A stretch of DNA of 64,000 bases. Source: Orenia marismortui DSM 5156 (GTDB taxonomy: Bacteria; Bacillota; Halanaerobiia; Halobacteroidales; Halobacteroidaceae). The stretch lies in the NCBI RefSeq assembly GCF_000379025.1, contig NZ_KB900619.1, positions 137,207 through 201,206 of the forward strand. The letters run 5' to 3'. This document shows positions 35,380 to 45,249 of the stretch, piece by piece (the stretch's first letter is position 1; every line of letters starts with the position of its first letter). The translations under genes and the position numbers were made by a program. Under the pieces are notes generated by a model. The model saw nothing but the letters and a program-made list of their open reading frames with translations. It searched no databases and was not told the DNA's origin.

Positions 35380-36372
35380 TTAATCTACCAACCAAATTAC
35401 CGATTTTGCAAATTTAGTATTAACAAGTAGGTTATAATCAATCTTTTCATCTAATTCCCCTGCTTCAATAATGATATCTTGCCAATGATCAAAATCTTTT
35501 CTGTGTAAAATAGGATTGTGAGCCCAAGTCTCTTGTGATTTATATCTATCAACTACTTTAACTAAAATATCAAAATCTATATTAGGAAATGATGGCCTAA
35601 TTACTTCAGCAATCTCTTCAGCAGAATGAGTATAAACCCATTTTTGTGCTTGATAAATAGCCTTTGTAAATTTTAATATTGTTAATGGATTATCCTCAAT
35701 ATACTTCTTTCTAGCCATATAACAAGTATAAGGTACCTTACTGCCAAGTTCACCAAAGGATGCTACTACATGTCCAGCACCCATTGCTTCTAACTGTGAT
35801 GCTTTAGGTTCAAATAACTGAACAAAATCTCCTAATCCATTCTTAAAAGCTGGAGCATTTGCTGTAAAGTCTAAGTTAGTTACAATCTCCACATCTTCAA
35901 AAGGCTCTATCCCATTATGGCGTAAAGTATACTCCATCACCATCTCTGGTGCTCCACCAGGTCTATTACCAACAATCTTTTTACCTCTGACATCCTCTAG
36001 ACTAAAATCAGGCATTTCTTCTCTAGCCAATAAAAAAGAACCTGCAGTCTGAGTTAATTGAGCAAAATTGAGCAAATAATTATCTGCTCCTTCTTTAAGA
36101 ACATAAATAGTAGTTTCAGGTCCAATTAAAGCGATATCAGCATGATTAGATAATAAGGTTGTAGCAGCCTTGTCACCACCCCATGCAGTAGACAATTCAA
36201 TCTCTAATCCTTCTTCTTCAAAAAAACCTTTATGTAATGCTACATATTGAGGTGCATAAAAAATAGAATGTACAACCTCACTTAATCTGACTTGTGTTTG
36301 AGCAAATACAGCTGAACTAATACTCAAAATCAAGAGAATTATCATTGAAAAAGTTAATATTTTCTTCACCAA
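35380..36372 (-). CDS. ABC transporter substrate-binding protein (NMT1/SsuA-like)
   Basis: This 330-residue protein has a signal peptide (cleavage near residue 24, AVFA) and the SsuA/THI5 fold pattern: HSIFYAPQYVALHKGFFEEEGLEIEL, GGDKAATTLLSNHADIALIGPE and VRGKKIVGNRPGGAPEMVMEY. No lipobox cysteine is present, so it is a free periplasmic protein, consistent with a diderm cell. Ligand specificity cannot be told from the sequence; sulfonates, nitrate, taurine or hydroxymethylpyrimidine-like compounds are all possible in this family. It is the first gene of the importer operon. Confidence 0.85.
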   Translation of the reverse strand: MVKKILTFSMIILLILSISSAVFAQTQVRLSEVVHSIFYAPQYVALHKGFFEEEGLEIELSTAWGGDKAATTLLSNHADIALIGPETTIYVLKEGADNYLLNFAQLTQTAGSFLLAREEMPDFSLEDVRGKKIVGNRPGGAPEMVMEYTLRHNGIEPFEDVEIVTNLDFTANAPAFKNGLGDFVQLFEPKASQLEAMGAGHVVASFGELGSKVPYTCYMARKKYIEDNPLTILKFTKAIYQAQKWVYTHSAEEIAEVIRPSFPNIDFDILVKVVDRYKSQETWAHNPILHRKDFDHWQDIIIEAGELDEKIDYNLLVNTKFAKSVIWLVD

Positions 36373-36431
36373 ATCACCTCCAATTTAAATTACACCATAT
36401 CTTATTCTAAATAGAATAAATCTGTGCATAG

Positions 36432-36467
36432 AAAAAGGCTAAGTTCTAATTAGAACTTAGCCTTTTT
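36432..36467 (-). terminator. Terminator after the TPR protein gene
   Basis: A 36-bp perfect palindrome AAAAAGGCTAAGTTCTAATT and its mirror ends in T5. It separates the TPR protein gene from the ABC importer. Confidence 0.85.
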
Positions 36468-36483
36468 AGTATTTGATTTCAAA

Positions 36484-37110
36484 TCAAGAATTATCATCAT
36501 CTAAAAATAAATCTGCTGCTTTTCTACCTCTACCTACATGATATAAAGCTTTGAATATATTTCCTGTTTTATAGTAATTAGCTCCTAACAAGAAATGTGT
36601 ATATTCATTATCATCTAACTCTAATGACTTCATTAATGATTGATGTGCTTTATCATACTCTTTTAATTTATGCTGTACCACTGCCCTATAATTATAACCC
36701 CATATGTTCTTTGGATCTAAATCGATAATCAGATCAAACTTATCTTCTGACTTCTCATAATCTTTGCTAATATAATAAGCAAAAGCTAAATAATTAGCAG
36801 CTATTATAGGTGGGGATTCTTTCTCTAGAGCAGCCTCATATTTGGGTATCATCTCCTGTAAAACTTCAATTTGTACTTCTTCTTCTTTCAAATCTCTAAA
36901 TATCTTTGTCGCTTCTTCAATTTCTCCTAAATTAGCATAGGCTACTGCCAACTCATATTCAGTAACTAACTTCGACCTACCTTGTTGAACAAGTATAAAT
37001 TTCTTTTGAGCAATACTTTCCCATTCATCATAAAATTTACTAACTGCTAAAGAATTTGTTGAAAAGATTAACAAATAGATAAGTAATAATATCACTATCT
37101 TTCTTCTCAT
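36484..37110 (-). CDS. Secreted TPR-repeat protein
   Basis: This 208-residue protein has an N-terminal signal peptide (residues 1-22). Three or four tetratricopeptide repeats follow, for example LAVAYANLGEIEEATKIF, YLAFAYYISKDYEKSEDKFDLIIDLDP and NYRAVVQHKLKEYDKAHQSL. TPR arrays mediate protein-protein contact, so it is probably a periplasmic scaffold. No enzymatic motif is visible. It is monocistronic, with a strong terminator downstream. The partner is unknown. Confidence 0.7.
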   Translation of the reverse strand: MRRKIVILLLIYLLIFSTNSLAVSKFYDEWESIAQKKFILVQQGRSKLVTEYELAVAYANLGEIEEATKIFRDLKEEEVQIEVLQEMIPKYEAALEKESPPIIAANYLAFAYYISKDYEKSEDKFDLIIDLDPKNIWGYNYRAVVQHKLKEYDKAHQSLMKSLELDDNEYTHFLLGANYYKTGNIFKALYHVGRGRKAADLFLDDDNS

Positions 37111-37236
37111 TTAAATTCCCCCTTGCTTGTCAAACAAGATAGAGTAATACTATAAATATTCAACATTCACTTAAGAAATACCTTCTTTGATATATGTAAA
37201 ATAACGGTAATTTAGAATGATTTGATGTAATAATAA

Positions 37237-37262
37237 AAACTCAAAGTAATTACTTTGAGTTT
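37237..37262 (-). terminator. Terminator overlapping the pssA stop codon
   Basis: A 26-bp perfect palindrome (AAACTCAAAGTAA and its mirror) starts within the last codon region of pssA. Confidence 0.7.
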
Positions 37263-37812
37263 ACAACTTAGGAATTTTAACTTTGCTAATCATTAAATAA
37301 GACAGAAATATTATTAAAACTATCCATATCTCAATTGGAATCAGATACTTTAAAGCAAAAAAGGAGATAAAGGCCAAAATACTCCCTGCCACTGTAATTG
37401 GAACTCCTACATAAGCACCATCAAAATCACTAATATTATATCTGGCTAACCTCAAAGCACCTGCTATCGGAAAAACTAAAACAAGTAAAAGACCTAAACC
37501 TCCTAAATCTAATAAAGCAACATTCCATACCAATATAGCAGGAGCAATACCGAAAGAAATAATATCTGATAAAGAATCTAATTCCTTTCCTAAATCACTT
37601 ACTACATCTAAACTTCTAGCAACTCTACCATCTAAGACATCAAATAGTCCAGCTAATAATACAAAAAATGGAGCTAGCTGAAATTCCCCCTTGATTATAG
37701 CCAATAAAGCAAATATTCCACAGGACAAATTACACATGGTGATCATACAAGGAACCCATTTTAAATCAACTGTTTCTCTATCAATTCTTTCTTTGAAAAA
37801 TTCTCTAATCAT
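37261..37812 (-). CDS. pssA: CDP-diacylglycerol-serine O-phosphatidyltransferase
   Basis: This 183-residue membrane protein carries the CDP-alcohol phosphatidyltransferase motif. It is visible as DVLDGRVARSLDVVSDLGKELDSLSDIISFG near residues 60-90, matching DG(x)2AR(x)8G(x)3D(x)3D. It makes phosphatidylserine from CDP-diacylglycerol and serine. It overlaps the psd gene by 8 bases; the pair forms the pathway to phosphatidylethanolamine in the inner membrane. Several hydrophobic helices follow. The length is typical of the short type found in Firmicutes. Confidence 0.9.
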   Translation of the reverse strand: MIREFFKERIDRETVDLKWVPCMITMCNLSCGIFALLAIIKGEFQLAPFFVLLAGLFDVLDGRVARSLDVVSDLGKELDSLSDIISFGIAPAILVWNVALLDLGGLGLLLVLVFPIAGALRLARYNISDFDGAYVGVPITVAGSILAFISFFALKYLIPIEIWIVLIIFLSYLMISKVKIPKL

Positions 37813-38455
37813 TATTTAATACCTCCCCAATAATTGACTTACCTCCCTTTACTTTATCCCCAGGCTTAACCTTTAATTCTACATTAGAAGGTACAATAAT
37901 CTCTGTACAAGAACCAAATTTAATCAACCCAAACCTATCTCCTTGTTTAATAGTATCTTCTTGATTTACCCAACAGACAATCCTCCTAGCTATAAAACCT
38001 GTTACTTGGTTTACTAAGACCTTAACTTTATTATTTTCAATTCCTACATAATTTTTTTCATTAATTTCTGAGGCATGGCTCTTAAAAGCAGGTAAAAACT
38101 TTCCTGCGCGATAATCTCTATACTTGATCTCACCATCTATTGGGCTCCGATTAATATGAACATTGAAGATAGATAAAAAGATATTCACTTGCTTGGCTTT
38201 GCCCTTTATAAATCTAGGCTCATCTATCTCTTTGATCTCCATAATCCTTCCATCTGCTGGTGATAGCAATAGCTTATCATTTATTATCACCTTTCTTTCT
38301 GGATCACGAAAAAAGAAGATAATAAATACTAACAAAAAAGCAGGAATTATACTTAAAATAGGCAAGAAGATGTAAAATAGTATCATGAATATAGTTAATA
38401 CTATAATATAGGGAATGCTCTCTTTTGCTACAGGCATTCTAAACAATTTATTCAC
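37805..38455 (-). CDS. psd: Phosphatidylserine decarboxylase proenzyme
   Basis: This 216-residue protein belongs to the short Psd class. It has two N-terminal membrane helices, then LLSPADGRIMEIKEID, VNIFLSIFNVHINRSPIDG, and near the C-terminus GLIKFGSCTEIIVP. The GS pair there is the self-cleavage site that yields the pyruvoyl cofactor on the small subunit. It converts phosphatidylserine to phosphatidylethanolamine. It is co-transcribed with pssA, whose start overlaps its end. All key residues look present. Confidence 0.92.
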   Translation of the reverse strand: MNKLFRMPVAKESIPYIIVLTIFMILFYIFLPILSIIPAFLLVFIIFFFRDPERKVIINDKLLLSPADGRIMEIKEIDEPRFIKGKAKQVNIFLSIFNVHINRSPIDGEIKYRDYRAGKFLPAFKSHASEINEKNYVGIENNKVKVLVNQVTGFIARRIVCWVNQEDTIKQGDRFGLIKFGSCTEIIVPSNVELKVKPGDKVKGGKSIIGEVLNND

Positions 38456-38778
38456 TCCCTTCTCATTTAATTTTAAAGTTATAACTACTATAAATTCAAC
38501 TTTATAAAGTAATATCCTGCTTATAAAATAAATTTATTATTCCTAAATTAATATAATATATTCATTGGCTTAAAAACTTTATTACAGTCTATATTGAAAA
38601 TCTAAATCAAAAATTCCTCCCAGATAGAATCCGGTAAAATTTATATTAGCAACTATCAAGAATTATCATCAGATTAAATACTATTAGTCTATCCATAAGT
38701 ATTTCTTAATAGTATTTTAGAATTTGACTTGTAGATTTAACGATAGACTAAAATTTAAATTAACAATCAACTTCAAAA
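38456..38778. other. Gap between psd and dapF terminator, no gene seen
   Basis: The stretch is AT-rich. The only structure I see is a 10-bp inverted repeat, TTAGTCTATC near 38690 and GATAGACTAA near 38742, about 40 bases apart. The psd promoter presumably lies here but no convincing box stands out. Confidence 0.4.
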
Positions 38779-38817
38779 AGTAAAGAGAGTAGGCCAGATT
38801 GACCTACTCTCTTTACT
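38779..38817 (-). terminator. Terminator after dapF
   Basis: A perfect 15-bp stem AGTAAAGAGAGTAGG / CCTACTCTCTTTACT with a 9-base loop lies just past the dapF stop codon. Confidence 0.8.
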
Positions 38818-38832
38818 AATTAATATTATATT

Positions 38833-39675
38833 CTATAATTTCCATTCCCCTACAAATACTTCAGTAGCTGGGCCACTCATATAAACACGGTTATTATCTT
38901 CAGACCATTCAATTACTAAATCTCCACCTGCTAAATGAACTGTGACCTTACGCTCTGTAAGTTCATTTAAAATAGATGCTACTGTTGAAGCACAGGCTCC
39001 AGTTCCACACGCTAATGTAACTCCTGCTCCACGCTCCCAAACCCTCATTTCAATCTCATCTTGATTTAAAACTTCAATAAACTCTACATTAATATCTTCT
39101 GGGAATAGTTCATGAGTCTCAATTTGAGGTCCCCAATTAGTTAATTCAATCTTCTCTATATCCTCTACAAAGATAACACAATGAGGATTACCCATTGATA
39201 CAGTAGTTATTTCAAAGGTCTCTGTACCTACTCGTAACTCTTCTTTGATTACTTGCTCTTGCTCTTCACCTAACATTGGGATTTCATTTCTTCTTAAAAT
39301 AGGTTCTCCCATATCAACTGTGACTAATTTTACTACTCCCTCTTCTAAGATTATTTCAGGCTTAATCATTCCTGCTAAGGTCTCTATCTTAAGTTGAGTC
39401 TTGTCTGTTAATTCTCTTTCATATAAATATTTTGCAAAACATCTAATAGCATTTCCACACATCTGTGGCTCACTACCATCTGGATTGAAGATTCTCATTC
39501 TATAATCAGCCTCAGCTAAATCTGATGGTAGAATTAATACCAAACCATCTGCTCCAATTCCAAAGTTTCTATCACACATCTCTTTGGCTAATTGAGATGG
39601 ATTCTCCACTTCCTTCTCCAGACAATCAATTAATACAAAATCATTACCTAAACCATGCATCTTTGTAAATTTCAT
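38833..39675 (-). CDS. dapF: Diaminopimelate epimerase
   Basis: This protein of about 280 residues has the two catalytic cysteines in [15 protein letters not shown] (near residue 75) and [13 protein letters not shown] (near residue 220), together with the N-terminal [17 protein letters not shown] signature. It interconverts LL- and meso-diaminopimelate for lysine and peptidoglycan synthesis. The ATG at 39675 is preferred over one nine codons earlier because AAGGAGGAG lies at ideal spacing and the family starts there. The gene is monocistronic with its own terminator. Confidence 0.95.
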   Translation of the reverse strand: MKFTKMHGLGNDFVLIDCLEKEVENPSQLAKEMCDRNFGIGADGLVLILPSDLAEADYRMRIFNPDGSEPQMCGNAIRCFAKYLYERELTDKTQLKIETLAGMIKPEIILEEGVVKLVTVDMGEPILRRNEIPMLGEEQEQVIKEELRVGTETFEITTVSMGNPHCVIFVEDIEKIELTNWGPQIETHELFPEDINVEFIEVLNQDEIEMRVWERGAGVTLACGTGACASTVASILNELTERKVTVHLAGGDLVIEWSEDNNRVYMSGPATEVFVGEWKL

Positions 39676-39841
39676 CTCTACTCTCCTCCTTAATGTATTC
39701 ATATAATTATATGTGTTATTCTTTAAGTTGACATTGTATGTAAGCTATATTATCTATTTTACTAGGCTTTGTACTTGAAATCAAGGAAGAATTTATTTTC
39801 GATATTAATTATCATTATTAATATTCGATCTTATTCTCCCT

Positions 39842-41323
39842 TTAAAAATCAAAGTTATCTCTTACTTGCTCTAATACTTTCAAGACTCTCTTATTATTAT
39901 CATAAGTACTATAATCCTCTAAGATTCTATTATACCATTCTAAAACTACTTCATCCTCTTTTAGATCTGATAAGATATCAAAGACTAATTTAATCGCAGC
40001 TGGACTCCATCTGCTCTTAGAGTTATTATAAGCTTTCTCAATTGAGTTAAAAGCTTCTCTATAATCATCAAGTTGGTATAAGATCTTAGCCTGAATATAT
40101 AATATATCTTCATTTTCAGGATATAAGCTGAGAACCTGTTCATAGTAATATTGAGCTTCTTCTAAATTCTCATTACTTAAATTAATATCACCCCTTAAAC
40201 AATCTACAGCTCCTGGAGATACTATAAATAATATTACTAAAGATAAAACAAGTACTATGCTACCACCTAAAATAAGATATAACTGTTTAAAGATATTCTT
40301 ATAATAAAGCCAATAACTATTGCTAGTCTTATAACTGCGTCTAAAAATAATCATTATAAAATAAATTTTCATAATCGCCTCTATAGTGGTTGAACCCCAC
40401 CAAGTAAATAGATAGTTCTCAATAAAATAGGATCCAGAGATAAGAATAAAGAAGGTTAATACATTAATAAGTATAATACTAACCTCTGCCTTAGCCTCTT
40501 TAGGCTTTGCCTTTAACATATCAAATATTTTCGAATCAATTGTAGCCTGAGTTGAATTTTTCACTAAGTACTTCACAAAATCACTATATATCTCTTTACT
40601 TTGGGCTTTTAGTGATAAAGATCTCTTTTTCCCCCTAGAGTCATGATAGATTATCTTAATATTAGCATAACCAGCTAAGCAGATTCCTTTGAATTTTATC
40701 TTTTTTACATCTTGCCAAGGAATACTTCTTTGCTTAAAGATAATACCTCTTTCATTTAAACGATATTTATTATATCTTATCTCTCTTCTTTTCTTAGACA
40801 ATTTGAGTAATTCAGTCATCTTCTCTTCACTAAGATCAGGAATTTTCTGATTAATAACTTCTATAAACTCATCTGCTTGAGCAAGCAAATGCATATTTAG
40901 CGAAACCTGAGCTAGATCTTTATTATTAAAGATAAGACTTAGTATTCTATTATCCTTCTTAAACCTAAAAAATCTAAAAAGTGGTCTCTTCTCTTCTACT
41001 ATATATCCTGCTAGCTCTGACCAAGAAAACTCCTTCGTTTTACTGAGACAGCAATGATTATTAATAATTATAGTTTTTTCATCGATAATAACTATCGCTC
41101 TTCTTACTATCTTTAAGAACAACTTAACAATTGCTATCATTATTAGAGTAAAGATTACTACTATACCTATTACAACTAAATGTAAAGTACGTTGGTAACT
41201 ATGATCAGGTCGCAAAAATAAAAGATAGATAAAAGGGATATAAAGTAATAGAAACATAAAATAGATTAATATTTTTTTATTCTTTAATTTCTGAGCTGCC
41301 TTAGAATAATATTCTTCTCTCAT
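39842..41323 (-). CDS. Membrane protein with C-terminal TPR repeats
   Basis: This 493-residue protein has two N-terminal membrane helices (about residues 18-36 and 46-70) and then a cytoplasmic domain resembling bacterial PH-like modules (residues about 85-260). Two or three more helices follow at about 275-375. The C-terminal TPR-like region has EEAQYYYEQVLSLYPENEDILYIQAKILYQLDDYREAF. The overall family is not recognised. It may assemble a membrane complex. It stands alone, with no operon partner. The start has no strong ribosome site, only a weak AAAAGATG context. Confidence 0.55.
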   Translation of the reverse strand: MREEYYSKAAQKLKNKKILIYFMFLLLYIPFIYLLFLRPDHSYQRTLHLVVIGIVVIFTLIMIAIVKLFLKIVRRAIVIIDEKTIIINNHCCLSKTKEFSWSELAGYIVEEKRPLFRFFRFKKDNRILSLIFNNKDLAQVSLNMHLLAQADEFIEVINQKIPDLSEEKMTELLKLSKKRREIRYNKYRLNERGIIFKQRSIPWQDVKKIKFKGICLAGYANIKIIYHDSRGKKRSLSLKAQSKEIYSDFVKYLVKNSTQATIDSKIFDMLKAKPKEAKAEVSIILINVLTFFILISGSYFIENYLFTWWGSTTIEAIMKIYFIMIIFRRSYKTSNSYWLYYKNIFKQLYLILGGSIVLVLSLVILFIVSPGAVDCLRGDINLSNENLEEAQYYYEQVLSLYPENEDILYIQAKILYQLDDYREAFNSIEKAYNNSKSRWSPAAIKLVFDILSDLKEDEVVLEWYNRILEDYSTYDNNKRVLKVLEQVRDNFDF

Positions 41324-41573
41324 CTTTTAACTGATTATAAAAGACTAATTATTATTAAACTAGTACTTTATAATCTAATCCCACCCCCAATTAAAATCTT
41401 AACTATAAAAATTATGTTCGATAATTTATATGTGGATATTTTCATCCTCATCTAATTAATTCTATATTATTTAAAATATTACCTTTGATAATTTTGATTT
41501 ATTTCTATAAAAGCATATAATTGAATATAAATCAATTTTGGCTATTAGTATTAAATTTAACTATCCCAAGAAA
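41324..41573. other. Gap between the membrane TPR gene and amylase terminator
   Basis: No gene or clear repeat is seen in this AT-rich stretch; it probably contains the promoter of the membrane TPR gene. Confidence 0.4.
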
Positions 41574-41599
41574 AAACAGCCCTAGATTTAGGGCTGTTT
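41574..41599 (-). terminator. Terminator after the amylase gene
   Basis: An 11-bp stem AAACAGCCCTA / TAGGGCTGTTT with a 4-base loop is followed by T6 on the minus strand. Confidence 0.85.
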
Positions 41600-41683
41600 A
41601 GGTAAATTTTATCTTATAGCTTTTTAATTGATAGATAGATTTAATATTTGCCTATCTATTCTTTAGTTTCTACATAAGGCTTG

Positions 41684-42967
41684 TTACTGGGTCCAAACAG
41701 CCCATTCATTACCAGAAGCACGAAGGTTCCAACCTGAACCTGGACTCCAATTACCAGGGCCAATTTTTACCGCTAAGCTATTATTAACTATCGCAGCATA
41801 CTTACTACTATCTGCTGCTTGAATACTTACAGAACTTGTAGAAGTAATACCTTTCTCTTTTCTAAGGCTAATTAGAGTTTTGATCGTATTCTGTAAGTCA
41901 CTACCCCAATCAAAATAATGTGGCCAATATACACAAGGTGTTCCTGGATGGGTTAAAATATAAGCATATCCTTTTCCTAAATGGCTACTTTCAAAAGGCC
42001 AATGCTCTTGTCCTCCATTTGGTGAAGGCCCTGTATCATGATTATCAAGAAAAGTCACTGACATTTGAGGCCACCATCCAATTGCTCCAATTGGCCCCCC
42101 ACTAGAATCTTGCAATCTCCAATACTCACTACGGGAGGTTGCAAGCATCAATTGCCATTTGGTAGTAAAGTCAAAAGCAGTTGATTTCCCACCTGTAGCA
42201 TCAATCCAATCCATCAACTTCTGTCTATGATAATTGACATTATCTCCTGAAGCATAATAATCACCAGTTATATCTGGCCAGAACTCCCCTACCGAGAAGT
42301 AAGGTGTTGTAGAGTCATTGTAAAGTCCATTATAATATCCAGAATATCCTTTGACATAGTCATAACGCCAACCTTTAAATCCTACATCATTTTTTAACCA
42401 GTTCATCCAATATTGAATCTCTGTTTGCACATCATAATAGGTGTGATCAAGATCACGTCCAGCACTATAACCATCACCTGTATCATAGTTTCCAGTTCCA
42501 TAACCCCATTCATCATCACTAGTTACTGCATCACTATTATCATCAAAGGCAGGATTAGAAAAGTCTGCCCAATCTGTTGTTCCAACTCTATGGTTGATAA
42601 CAATATCTGCAATAGCTTTTATCCCTCTATTATTTAATGCACTTACTGCTGCTCTGAGTTCTGATTCACTACCATGATTTGAATTGAGGTTGTACCATTG
42701 ATTAGGTAAGTAACCACAATCATCTGTAGCAGCTGAGGCAGGTGGGAACCAGACCATAGTAAATCCTGCATTATCTATGTCATTAGCATGATTGGTGATA
42801 CTGTTCCAAGTTCCATATTGCCAAGAATTCCAATGAAATCCTTGTAGCATTATATCAGATCCTGATCCAGAATAAGCAGCTTCTACCGGCATAACTATTC
42901 CCAAACACAACAGAACAAAACTAAGCCCCAATGTTAATAACCAGTTTCTCATTCTGATTCTCATCAT
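41684..42967 (-). CDS. Secreted alpha-amylase (GH13)
   Basis: This 427-residue enzyme has a signal peptide ending near residue 31 (PVEA). The GH13 blocks are all present: ADIVINHR, GWRYDYVKGY with the catalytic nucleophile Asp, VGEFWPD with the acid/base Glu, and FLDNHDTGP with the third Asp. The opening DIMLQGFHWNSW and the short length match the plant/archaeal type of alpha-amylase (GH13_6/7). It hydrolyses internal alpha-1,4 bonds of starch outside the cytoplasm. Being Sec-dependent in a diderm, it is a plausible substrate of the type II secretion system at 49-59 kb. Confidence 0.92.
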   Translation of the reverse strand: MMRIRMRNWLLTLGLSFVLLCLGIVMPVEAAYSGSGSDIMLQGFHWNSWQYGTWNSITNHANDIDNAGFTMVWFPPASAATDDCGYLPNQWYNLNSNHGSESELRAAVSALNNRGIKAIADIVINHRVGTTDWADFSNPAFDDNSDAVTSDDEWGYGTGNYDTGDGYSAGRDLDHTYYDVQTEIQYWMNWLKNDVGFKGWRYDYVKGYSGYYNGLYNDSTTPYFSVGEFWPDITGDYYASGDNVNYHRQKLMDWIDATGGKSTAFDFTTKWQLMLATSRSEYWRLQDSSGGPIGAIGWWPQMSVTFLDNHDTGPSPNGGQEHWPFESSHLGKGYAYILTHPGTPCVYWPHYFDWGSDLQNTIKTLISLRKEKGITSTSSVSIQAADSSKYAAIVNNSLAVKIGPGNWSPGSGWNLRASGNEWAVWTQ

Positions 42968-43548
42968 TCTATCCTCTCCCCTTTTTAATTTGAAGCGACT
43001 AAAACCAGACCAGGCCTGTCCATCTTTAGAACAGAATATTTAATCAGCTACAACATAAAGATCACCTCCTAATAAAATAAAAAATACCCTCTTTAAATTA
43101 TTCATAAGTATGAATAATTTTTATTTAGGGGTATTATGCTTATATACTTATATGAAATTATCAATTTTATTAACCACACCATAATACTATAAACTAAGGT
43201 CTAGGCTCCTATTATCTTTAAAACTTATTCTTATAAGCTTTTTATTTGTAAGCTAACATAGCTTTTATACTACTTACTATTATATAAACCTTCTGAATGA
43301 AATCTTAATTAAAAGGAATCTATCTCAAGAAATATTTCAGCTATCTAGTGAAGGAAGTATCTTGAAGAATATAGTGGAATGAGCTAACAATTAATTCGAC
43401 TTGTGAGTAGTATCTTTAATATTATTTTACATATTATGTAACATTATGTCAAGATTATTTTCTTTATTTTCTGAAAATTTATTTGGATATCAGCTATTGT
43501 TGTTTTAAAGTAATATCTATAAGAGTACTTAGTATTATGATATATCTG
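42968..43548. other. 581-bp gap upstream of the amylase gene
   Basis: No gene is seen. A hairpin ATTATTCATA / TATGAATAAT followed by T5 at about 43098-43125 could be a plus-strand terminator or attenuator. No catabolite-control operator is obvious. The rest is AT-rich and probably includes the amylase promoter. Confidence 0.4.
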
Positions 43549-43790
43549 CAATATACAGATTCTGACTCTGCCCAGTATACTTATAGTTTTTGTTAGCAAT
43601 CATTTTTAACTTCAATCTGATTCAGTCTTGCTAAGTCTCCACCGAAAGGCAAGCAATCCTGATTCATGCCAACTTTAGTACTGGTACTATAGATAAAGTT
43701 GACTTCTTTAACACTACCATCATGAGTATGTTCGATAGTCTTAATTTGCTTATCATCTCCATCATAAGACATTGACCATCGCCTTGATTA
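43549..43790 (-). pseudogene. Decayed RHS tip fragment
   Basis: On the minus strand the sequence reads SYDGDDKQIKTIEHTHDGSV, then jumps to TKVGMNQDCLPFGGDLARLNQIEVKND and a stop, and finally a trace of the NxYIxD block. Compared with the long RHS gene at 47.7 kb, the segment between these blocks is deleted. It is a dead copy of the RHS core. Confidence 0.75.
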
Positions 43791-44265
43791 GATTTTTGAA
43801 TTCACCTTTATCAACAGGTTTATATCCTTTGAATACTGGAAGCAATCCTTCATAAAATGCTTCGTCAGAGTTCTCCCAATCATCGAACTTACTGTGAATT
43901 TTAATATACTTGGCTGAGATAGGCTCAGGAATGATTAGAGTGATATTACCTCGATAATCTTTAGCAAATCTCCAACTATCTGGATCTAATTTACTATAAT
44001 CTGAGTTCTTATCACTATAGTAGATATCAAAGCTTCTCTTAGTCAATCTATGATTCTCTATTCCGATAGTCTTTAATTCAATCTTACTGATATTATCTAC
44101 TATATTGCTAAATTGAATCCCTACACTTCCAGCAGAATAATCTAGGCTAATCTCTATATCGCCAGTATCTACTGGAGTATCATAGCCATCTATTATCTCT
44201 AATCCCTCCTGACCAAGATGATCATTCAATACATTACCTGGCATACCTGGATTACTTAAATAAAA
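43762..44265 (-). pseudogene. Fragment of a large surface protein (discoidin-like), 5'-truncated
   Basis: The frame reads from about VEGDFYLSNPGMPGNVLND through a beta-rich region resembling galactose-binding/discoidin modules (SIGIQF-like strands and PISAKYIKIHSKFDDW) and stops at 43762. It overlaps the decayed RHS tip in another frame. It has no proper beginning because the upstream boundary is the terminator of the Rpn gene. It is probably the internal part of a once-larger RHS protein that was broken by rearrangement. Confidence 0.5.
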
Positions 44266-44286
44266 GTCTCCTTCTACTAAAAAAAG

Positions 44287-44308
44287 ACAACCCTTTTACA
44301 GGTTGCCT
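44287..44308 (-). terminator. Terminator after the Rpn-type gene
   Basis: A GGCAACC / GGTTGTC stem with an 8-base loop is followed by T6 on the minus strand. Confidence 0.8.
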
Positions 44309-44321
44309 GACAAATGCATCT

Positions 44322-45158
44322 TTAAATGCTATCTTTTACTTTTTCTATCTGTCTTTTAGATAATCCAGTCACTTCACTTACCTTTTCTATATTCATTCCC
44401 ATCTTCAATAAATTAGTAGCAATCTCTATCTTGCCTTTTTCCATACCTTTTCTCTCAGCTTTTTTCAATGCCATCTCTTCATCTCTTAACCATTTCAACC
44501 TAGCTTCATAAGCTTCTCTCTCTTCTTTAGTCAAACCTATAGTATCTAATACATTGATTGCTTTTTTGATGCTTTCTAATTCTGCTAATTGGGTAGGGAT
44601 TTTATCTTTATCATATTTATCTGCTCTCTTTAAGAACTCTGTCCATCTATCTAAAGCAGTCTGAACTTCGCTTAAGTCCTTATTATACTTCTCTAGCTCA
44701 ATAAAGTGAATCTCTAAGTGGTCTATTAACTCTTCTTTTGATTCACGATTCAATAATTGATAGATATTATGATATTCTTTCTCTTCTAAACAGTTAAAAT
44801 TAAGTACATTAATTACTATTGTCTTTTCTAGCTTATCATAATTAACCCCTGATTCTAACTGTCCTGTATATAATCTTGCCCAGTAATATAATGCCCTTTT
44901 ATCATAATAATCTTGGTCTGTAATCTGCATCTCGATATTATACCAAACGCCTTTCTCATCAACTGCTTTGAAATCAAGAATCGATAGTTTATCATTTTTG
45001 AAGTTTTTGGAATTATATGGGTTCTTTAGGATTAAATCTTTAATTGGCTCATCTTTGTCTAAGACTGAATTGATAAAGGAAATTAGAATATCTTTATTCT
45101 CTTCAGTACCGAATAATTTTTTAAAGGCAAAGTCTACCCTTGGATTTAATCTGCACAT
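44322..45158 (-). CDS. Rpn family PD-(D/E)XK nuclease / putative transposase
   Basis: This 278-residue protein starts with NPRVDFAFKKLFGTEENKDILISFINSVL and has LSILDFKAVDEKGVWYNIEMQI, the D...ExQ variant of the PD-(D/E)XK core found in RpnA-type recombination-promoting nucleases. The charged C-terminus (KAERKGMEKGKIEIATNLLKMG...) is also typical. These proteins are abundant in Firmicutes and make DNA breaks that promote RecA-independent recombination. It lies between two decayed RHS fragments, so it may have arrived by insertion and may drive rearrangement there. It looks intact, with its own terminator. Confidence 0.85.
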   Translation of the reverse strand: MCRLNPRVDFAFKKLFGTEENKDILISFINSVLDKDEPIKDLILKNPYNSKNFKNDKLSILDFKAVDEKGVWYNIEMQITDQDYYDKRALYYWARLYTGQLESGVNYDKLEKTIVINVLNFNCLEEKEYHNIYQLLNRESKEELIDHLEIHFIELEKYNKDLSEVQTALDRWTEFLKRADKYDKDKIPTQLAELESIKKAINVLDTIGLTKEEREAYEARLKWLRDEEMALKKAERKGMEKGKIEIATNLLKMGMNIEKVSEVTGLSKRQIEKVKDSI

Positions 45159-45249
45159 TTTAGTTAAACCTCCTCTGTCAGCATAGTAGTTTAATTATAT
45201 CATAAGGATTGGAGGAAATGAAGATGAGTTTAATCTTGAATGATGGCTA

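Noticed and set aside
36373..36431. Thiamine (TPP) riboswitch before the NMT1/SsuA-type importer
   Set aside because: The leader is short and AT-rich and lacks the conserved CTGAGA core.
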